Source: Dyadobacter jiangsuensis
Lineage (GTDB): Bacteria; Bacteroidota; Bacteroidia; Cytophagales; Spirosomataceae
Direction of reading: 5' to 3'
Length of the DNA stretch: 64,000 nucleotides
Assembly: GCF_003014695.1 (NCBI RefSeq)
Contig: NZ_PYAS01000001.1
Coordinates: 124,001-188,000 of the forward strand
The position numbers and the translations under genes are program-made. Positions 62,985 through 64,000 of this stretch are shown piece after piece (the first letter of the stretch is position 1; the number at the start of each line of letters is the position of its first letter). Below the pieces are notes generated by a model. It saw only the letters and a program-made list of their open reading frames with translations. It was not told where the DNA came from and did no database searches.

Positions 62985-64000
62985 ATGAGCAAATTTTCTA
63001 TCATTTCAGGCATTTTACTTTGCATGCTTGTGGTTACCTCTTGCAGCGATTACCTCTCTGTCGAATTGCAGAATGCACTGACGCTGGAAGAAACCTTCAA
63101 TAAAAGAGCCACCACCGAAGCATATCTCGCACAGATTTATGGTTTCCTTCCCGACGATTCCGATATGGTCGGCGGCGAGAGTTCCGTTGTGCCCAGATCC
63201 GACGAAGGGATGTTTTCGTGGCTGTCCGGAGTATCCTGGCTGAATATGAACAATGGCTCGTGGGGCCCGACGACCGGTTCCTATGCAACCTGGAAGAGCA
63301 GCTATACCGGTATTAACCAGGCAACCATTTTTATGAACAATGTCGACAGGAATGTAGAGATCGGTCCGGCGGAAAAGGAGGTTATGAAAGCGGAAGCGCG
63401 CTTTATCCGCGCCTTTCTGTATTTCAACCTGTTGCGCAAATATGGTCCGGTGTACATCTGGGGGGATAAGGATTCGGATATTTCCATTCGTCCGGAAACC
63501 ATCGACCGGCATACCGTGGCGGAGAACTTCGATTTTATATTGTCGGAATTTGACAAATGCATTGCTGCGTTACCTGCCACCATTGCGGAAGAGGCCTGGG
63601 CGGGTCGGGCAACGAAAGGGGCTGTTCTGGCCGCGAAAACCCGCGCCACGCTCTACGCGGCGAGGCCGCTTTTCAACGGTGCCGAATATCTGAGGGGCAT
63701 GGTGAACAAAGAAGGCAAAAATATTTTTCCGCAGGGTACCGATCCTGCCAAATGGGAAGTTGCCGCACAGACGGCCAGGCAGCTGATCGATATGAATCAG
63801 TATGCACTCTACGTCGATAACACCGAGACAGACCCCATGCGGAAGGCGATCAAATCGTATCAGGGCATATTTTTCAAATTCTGGAATTCGGAGGTGATCT
63901 GGGGGCGTTGGCTGGGAGCGGCCAATGGGTGGGTTGTAAGGGCTAATCCGCCGAGGGCTGTGAAAGAAGGGTACGGAGGATATTCGCCTTCGCTCAAACT
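62985..64000 (+). CDS. SusD/RagB-family lipoprotein, C-terminus cut by window edge
   Basis: Open frame of 338 codons to the right edge. The lipoprotein signal (MSKFSIISGILLCMLVVTSC, Cys about 20) is followed by SusD sequence: SDYLSVELQNALTLEETFNK, a TPR-like helix (EARFIRAFLYFNLLRKYGPV) and further family-like helices. Partner of the SusC upstream. A longer protein is expected, with the conserved helix ending beyond the window. Confidence 0.93.
   Translation, partial: MSKFSIISGILLCMLVVTSCSDYLSVELQNALTLEETFNKRATTEAYLAQIYGFLPDDSDMVGGESSVVPRSDEGMFSWLSGVSWLNMNNGSWGPTTGSYATWKSSYTGINQATIFMNNVDRNVEIGPAEKEVMKAEARFIRAFLYFNLLRKYGPVYIWGDKDSDISIRPETIDRHTVAENFDFILSEFDKCIAALPATIAEEAWAGRATKGAVLAAKTRATLYAARPLFNGAEYLRGMVNKEGKNIFPQGTDPAKWEVAAQTARQLIDMNQYALYVDNTETDPMRKAIKSYQGIFFKFWNSEVIWGRWLGAANGWVVRANPPRAVKEGYGGYSPSLK

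Overview
The window looks like a chromosome segment of a polysaccharide-degrading Bacteroidota, most likely Cytophagales (Dyadobacter/Spirosomaceae-like). This is inferred from three SusC/SusD pairs, FecI/FecR-type sigma/anti-sigma pairs, proteins with type IX secretion (T9SS) C-terminal sorting domains, an S74 tail-fibre-like surface protein, a beta-propeller two-component sensor, a 7TM-DISM regulator and TAnnTTTG-type promoter elements. No rRNA, tRNA, CRISPR array, prophage or insertion sequence was recognised.

Layout. 1-8.4 kb: the 5' part of a large leucine-rich-repeat-like secreted protein (cut by the left edge), a small unknown protein, a T9SS cargo protein, and a divergent NarL-type response regulator / TPR histidine kinase pair. 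8.4-20.4 kb (all minus): a FecI sigma factor, FecR, SusC, SusD, a 1307-residue GDSL-like/PVC-type dehydrogenase/HEAT/azurin-like fusion protein and an esterase, apparently one substrate-induced locus. 20.5-22.8 kb: a second sigma factor coupled to a membrane-anchored beta-barrel protein, and a lipoprotein. 23-32.2 kb: a tandem alpha/beta hydrolase facing a heparinase II/III-type lyase that sits behind a second SusC/SusD pair. 32.5-41.6 kb: a lipoprotein, an SDR dehydrogenase, a decayed DUF2927-like gene, a sugar transporter, an AraC regulator divergent from hxlB-hxlA (ribulose monophosphate enzymes), a TonB-C-like protein, a second AraC regulator and an MFS transporter. 41.7-47.8 kb: an ABC-F ATPase, a lipoprotein hydrolase, a lectin-aerolysin-type toxin candidate and a 7TM-DISM regulator. 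48-57.7 kb: a MacB-like permease, a T9SS protein plus an S74 fibre protein, a hybrid sensor kinase and a frameshifted LuxR response regulator. 57.8-64 kb: an ECF sigma factor, FecR, SusC and SusD (cut by the right edge).

How it fits together. Two loci carry their own sigma/anti-sigma switch wired to a SusC with an N-terminal STN domain; the third SusC lacks STN and has no adjacent sigma factor. Esterases, the lyase and the PVC-azurin oxidase-like protein suggest growth on acylated, uronate-rich polymers. The most striking items are a three-repeat bulb-lectin fused to an ETX/MTX2-like pore-forming domain, an azurin-tailed PVC dehydrogenase, a set of half-sites between an AraC gene and hxlBA, an almost identical palindrome in front of a T9SS gene and in front of a two-component pair, and two genes broken by small lesions (DUF2927-like and LuxR regulator). 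All functional statements are from reading the sequence and family knowledge; no database search was run.
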